Below are positions 5,867 through 7,363 of a stretch of 7,363 bases of DNA, piece after piece. Position numbers and translations under genes: made by a program. The DNA is from Parachlamydiales bacterium. GTDB taxonomy: Bacteria > Chlamydiota > Chlamydiia > Chlamydiales > JAJFMK01. The stretch is taken from NCBI GenBank assembly GCA_020050175.1, contig JAGVKY010000173.1, positions 1 to 7,363 of the forward strand, given 5' to 3'. Numbering within the stretch: the first letter of the stretch is position 1; the number at the start of each line of letters is the position of its first letter. The notes below the pieces were generated by a model. That model saw only the letters and a program-made list of their open reading frames with translations, was not told where the DNA came from and did not search any database.

Positions 5867-6736
5867 ATGAAATCTCTCGAAACTTTTGAAATAACGAGCT
5901 TTGAATCTGAGCTTTCTGAGGAGATTAAGGCTAAGGCTGTTCGGGCATTAGAGGGTGGTAAGGTCCTGTATTTCCCGGCCCTTCCCTTTGCCTTAAGCAA
6001 AGAAGAACTTAAATTTTTAACCCCTTCTATTCTCGATCCTAAATCCAAAAATATTAGTTATGATCTTCGGACAGACCGGTTAGCGGGGGCTCTTGGAGAA
6101 GCTGCGGTTTTGAAAGAGATGGTTAAACGGTATGCAGAAAAAAGTCGTAAACTCTTAAATCAGCTGATCCCTCACTACAATCAAACGCTAATTCAGGCGA
6201 AGACAAGCTTTAGACCGGCAGAAATTTTTGGGAGAAAAACTTCCTATCGGAAAGATGATACCCGCCTCCATATTGACTCATTCCCCTCAAGCCCAACGAA
6301 GGGGGAGAGAATCTTACGCGTTTTTACCAACATCAACCCTGAGGGAAAAGCAAGGGTATGGCGTCTTGGTGAACCATTTGCCGATGTCGTCCAAAAGATG
6401 GCCCCTCGGGCATCGACTCCGATCTGGGGTGTCCCCCATCTTCTTAAACTTTTAGGAATTACGAAAGGTTTCCGTACCTCTTTTGATCACTACATGCTCC
6501 AAATGCACGATACGATGAAGGGAGACCTCGATTATCAAAAAACCGTTCCTCAGGAAGAAATTCACTTCCCTCCTGGAAGCACTTGGATTGTCTACACCGA
6601 CCAGGTTTCCCACGCCGCCATGTCGGGTCAACATGTTCTAGAGCAAACCTTCCATCTTCCTCTGTATGGCCTCTTTAACGAAGAGACAGCTCCCCTCAGA
6701 GTGTTAGAGAAATTTTTTAATAAATCGCTCGTTTAA
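5867..6736 (+). CDS. kdoO: Kdo 3-hydroxylase, Fe(II)/2-oxoglutarate-dependent
   Basis: The 289-residue protein matches the full length and character of the KdoO family known from Burkholderia and Yersinia. Those enzymes hydroxylate C3 of 3-deoxy-D-manno-octulosonate on LPS precursors to give Ko, using O2 and 2-oxoglutarate. Seen: the iron-binding H135-I-D137 in DDTRLHIDSFPSSPT, followed by GERILRVFTNINP and ARVWRLGEPF. A distal iron-ligand candidate is H249 in DQVSHAAMSGQH, followed by LEQTFHLP. There is no signal peptide or membrane segment, fitting action at the cytoplasmic face where Kdo is added to lipid A. The start ATG has AAGGG 7 nt upstream, but that site lies within a hairpin stem (5837-5862). 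It is 37 bp behind the HATPase-STAS gene on the same strand, so co-transcription is plausible. A general 2-oxoglutarate dioxygenase of other specificity is the main alternative. Confidence 0.85.
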   Translation: MKSLETFEITSFESELSEEIKAKAVRALEGGKVLYFPALPFALSKEELKFLTPSILDPKSKNISYDLRTDRLAGALGEAAVLKEMVKRYAEKSRKLLNQLIPHYNQTLIQAKTSFRPAEIFGRKTSYRKDDTRLHIDSFPSSPTKGERILRVFTNINPEGKARVWRLGEPFADVVQKMAPRASTPIWGVPHLLKLLGITKGFRTSFDHYMLQMHDTMKGDLDYQKTVPQEEIHFPPGSTWIVYTDQVSHAAMSGQHVLEQTFHLPLYGLFNEETAPLRVLEKFFNKSLV

Positions 6737-6747
6737 CTAGCGGTTTA
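6721..6747 (+). other. Hairpin across the kdoO stop codon
   Basis: TAAATCGCT (6721-6729) pairs with AGCGGTTTA (6739-6747), eight Watson-Crick pairs plus one T-G, around a 9-nt loop holding the stop codon TAA (6734-6736). No T-run follows, so it is more likely a 3'-end or mRNA-stability structure than a terminator. Confidence 0.35.
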
Positions 6748-6767
6748 AATGGCAGTTCTTTCTATCC

Positions 6768-6797
6768 GGGCTATGAGCCCAGCGACTTAGTTTTTTT
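6768..6797 (+). terminator. Weak candidate terminator downstream of kdoO
   Basis: GGGCT (6768-6772) and AGCCC (6776-6780) form a 5-bp GC-rich stem with a 3-nt loop. A run of seven T (6791-6797) comes 10 nt later. Position and elements suit termination of kdoO, but the stem is short and the gap before the T-run is larger than in a classical intrinsic terminator. Confidence 0.35.
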
Positions 6798-6818
6798 CTG
6801 TGGTCAATCGTATTCTAC

Positions 6819-6918
6819 ATCATTACTTTGACAAAAGTTGAAAAAGTAACTTCGAGCTCAGCTCTCCTTTGTTTAAATTAAAAATATTAGTAAATTAGAT
6901 CCCATTAATTAGGGTATT
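6819..6918 (+). promoter_or_regulatory. Upstream region of the 141-aa gene: dyad plus AT-rich promoter-like stretch
   Basis: TTACTTT (6823-6829) and AAAGTAA (6843-6849) are perfect inverted arms, with CAA/TTG (6832-6834, 6838-6840) continuing the symmetry inside. A perfect TTGACA (6828-6833) overlaps the left arm, but no good -10 lies 16-18 bp downstream. An AT-rich stretch (6869-6900, with TATTAG at 6885-6890) could hold the -10. AGGG (6911-6914) is the likely Shine-Dalgarno, only 4 nt before the ATG. Exact promoter elements are not resolved. Confidence 0.3.
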
Positions 6919-7344
6919 ATGGCGGTTCAAGGTGCAGGTCAGCTTAGCGGACTAACCTATTTTTCAAAGGTGATTCAAGAGAAAGGGACATATGCCCTTG
7001 ATGCGGCAAAAGTTGCAGCTTTGGCCGTCAAAAATTTTTCTTATCGGGCTATAGGGAGTGTTAAGCAGATTGTTCTTCGTCACCCTCTGATTTGCTCCGC
7101 TCTTGTTTTAACCATCATAGCCATTGCTGGTCTCATTTTCTACGTTGTTCAAAGGGCTAGTTCAAACAAAGAGTTAGCTGCAGTGAAGGAAAATATTGTT
7201 GAATTAAAGTTGGCTGTCAAGAGTTCAAAGGATAATTTTGACAAAGTTCTCCCCCTCATCGAAAGAGGAAGAGATGTCCTCGACTTTGTACAACTTGATC
7301 AGGAAAGCCATTCTGGCTTTCCCACTAAAGTTGTACAAGATTAA
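6919..7344 (+). CDS. Hypothetical single-pass membrane protein with a helical C-terminal part
   Basis: I do not recognise a family for this 141-residue protein. The N-terminal 55 residues are rich in Ala, Lys, Val and Gly (AAKVAALAVKNF around 29-40) and contain no signal-peptide cleavage pattern. One strong hydrophobic segment runs from about Pro56 to Val77. After it, residues about 82-115 alternate hydrophobic and charged residues (ELAAVKENIVELKLAVKSS onwards) and could form an amphipathic helix or short coiled coil. The tail to 141 is polar. Basic residues (K49, R54) before the segment favour the N-terminus being cytoplasmic. There is one hydrophobic stretch only, so the bilobed pair typical of chlamydial inclusion-membrane (Inc) proteins is not present. 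The gene is separated from kdoO by 182 bp and is probably transcribed independently. The reading frame is complete and followed by a T-run. Confidence 0.7.
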   Translation: MAVQGAGQLSGLTYFSKVIQEKGTYALDAAKVAALAVKNFSYRAIGSVKQIVLRHPLICSALVLTIIAIAGLIFYVVQRASSNKELAAVKENIVELKLAVKSSKDNFDKVLPLIERGRDVLDFVQLDQESHSGFPTKVVQD

Positions 7345-7355
7345 ATCATTTTTTT
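7286..7355 (+). repeat. 11-bp inverted repeat at the gene end followed by a T-run
   Basis: TTGTACAACTT (7286-7296) and AAGTTGTACAA (7328-7338) are perfect inverted copies separated by 31 nt, both inside the last 60 nt of the coding sequence. Each arm contains the 8-bp palindrome TTGTACAA. Seven T follow at 7349-7355. Together they could act as a stem-loop terminator overlapping the gene end, but the long loop and the 10-nt gap to the T-run make this weak. The last 8 bases of the window show nothing that can be assigned. Confidence 0.35.
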
Positions 7356-7363
7356 GTTATGTA

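Noticed and set aside
5758..6048. Minus-strand open frame of 96 codons across the kdoO start
   Set aside because: It has a Cys-rich artefactual run antisense to an AGC/GCA repeat and covers two well-supported plus-strand genes.
6750..6766. TGGCAG as a sigma-54 -24 element upstream of the 141-aa gene (a similar TGGCAG lies at 2819)
   Set aside because: The required GC of the -12 element is absent at the correct spacing in both places.
6761..6797. tRNA-like or small RNA gene around the GGGCT/AGCCC stem
   Set aside because: No cloverleaf can be drawn: there is no D-arm, no T-arm (GTTCRA) and no acceptor pairing around it.
1..7363. CRISPR array, insertion sequence or attachment site
   Set aside because: No regularly spaced repeats, transposase or integrase coding sequence, or terminal inverted repeats with target duplication were seen.

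Overview
The window looks like a piece of the chromosome of a member of the phylum Chlamydiae, probably an environmental (Parachlamydiales-type) lineage rather than Chlamydia itself. The gene set suggests this: RecC next to an LplT/YgeD-type transporter, a short sigma-54, an Rsb-type partner-switching protein and Kdo (LPS) modification. This assignment rests on recalled family resemblance and gene context. No species is claimed.

Layout. Positions 1-942 (minus) hold the N-terminal 314 codons of RecC, which runs off the left edge. A 95-bp divergent spacer carries candidate back-to-back promoters and a dyad. It is followed by an LplT-type lysophospholipid transporter fused to a PlsC-like acyltransferase domain (1038-2807, plus, TTG start). 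A convergent spacer (2808-2911) holds inverted repeats and a tandem 8-mer. The gene rpoN for sigma-54 follows (2912-4240, minus). Only 47 bp away and divergent is a 513-residue signalling protein (4288-5829, plus). It joins a degenerate receiver-like N-terminus, an unassigned middle, an RsbW-like HATPase kinase domain and a C-terminal RsbV-like STAS domain with an intact DSSG site. After 37 bp comes a Kdo 3-hydroxylase, kdoO (5867-6736, plus), whose Shine-Dalgarno sequence sits inside a predicted hairpin. A 182-bp spacer then leads to an unrecognised single-pass membrane protein of 141 residues (6919-7344).

How the genes fit together. RecC belongs to RecBCD recombinational repair. LplT with the acyltransferase domain and KdoO both concern the envelope: phospholipid re-acylation and the inner core of LPS. 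RpoN and the HATPase-STAS protein are regulatory, but nothing in the sequence proves that they act on each other. RsbW-type kinases bind sigma-70-family factors, and sigma-54 is structurally unrelated.

Most notable are the kinase-substrate fusion (anti-sigma kinase plus its own anti-anti-sigma-type domain) with a possible internal start for a free STAS protein, the fourU-like hairpin masking the kdoO ribosome binding site, and the fused acyltransferase that keeps HX4D but has lost the PEG motif.
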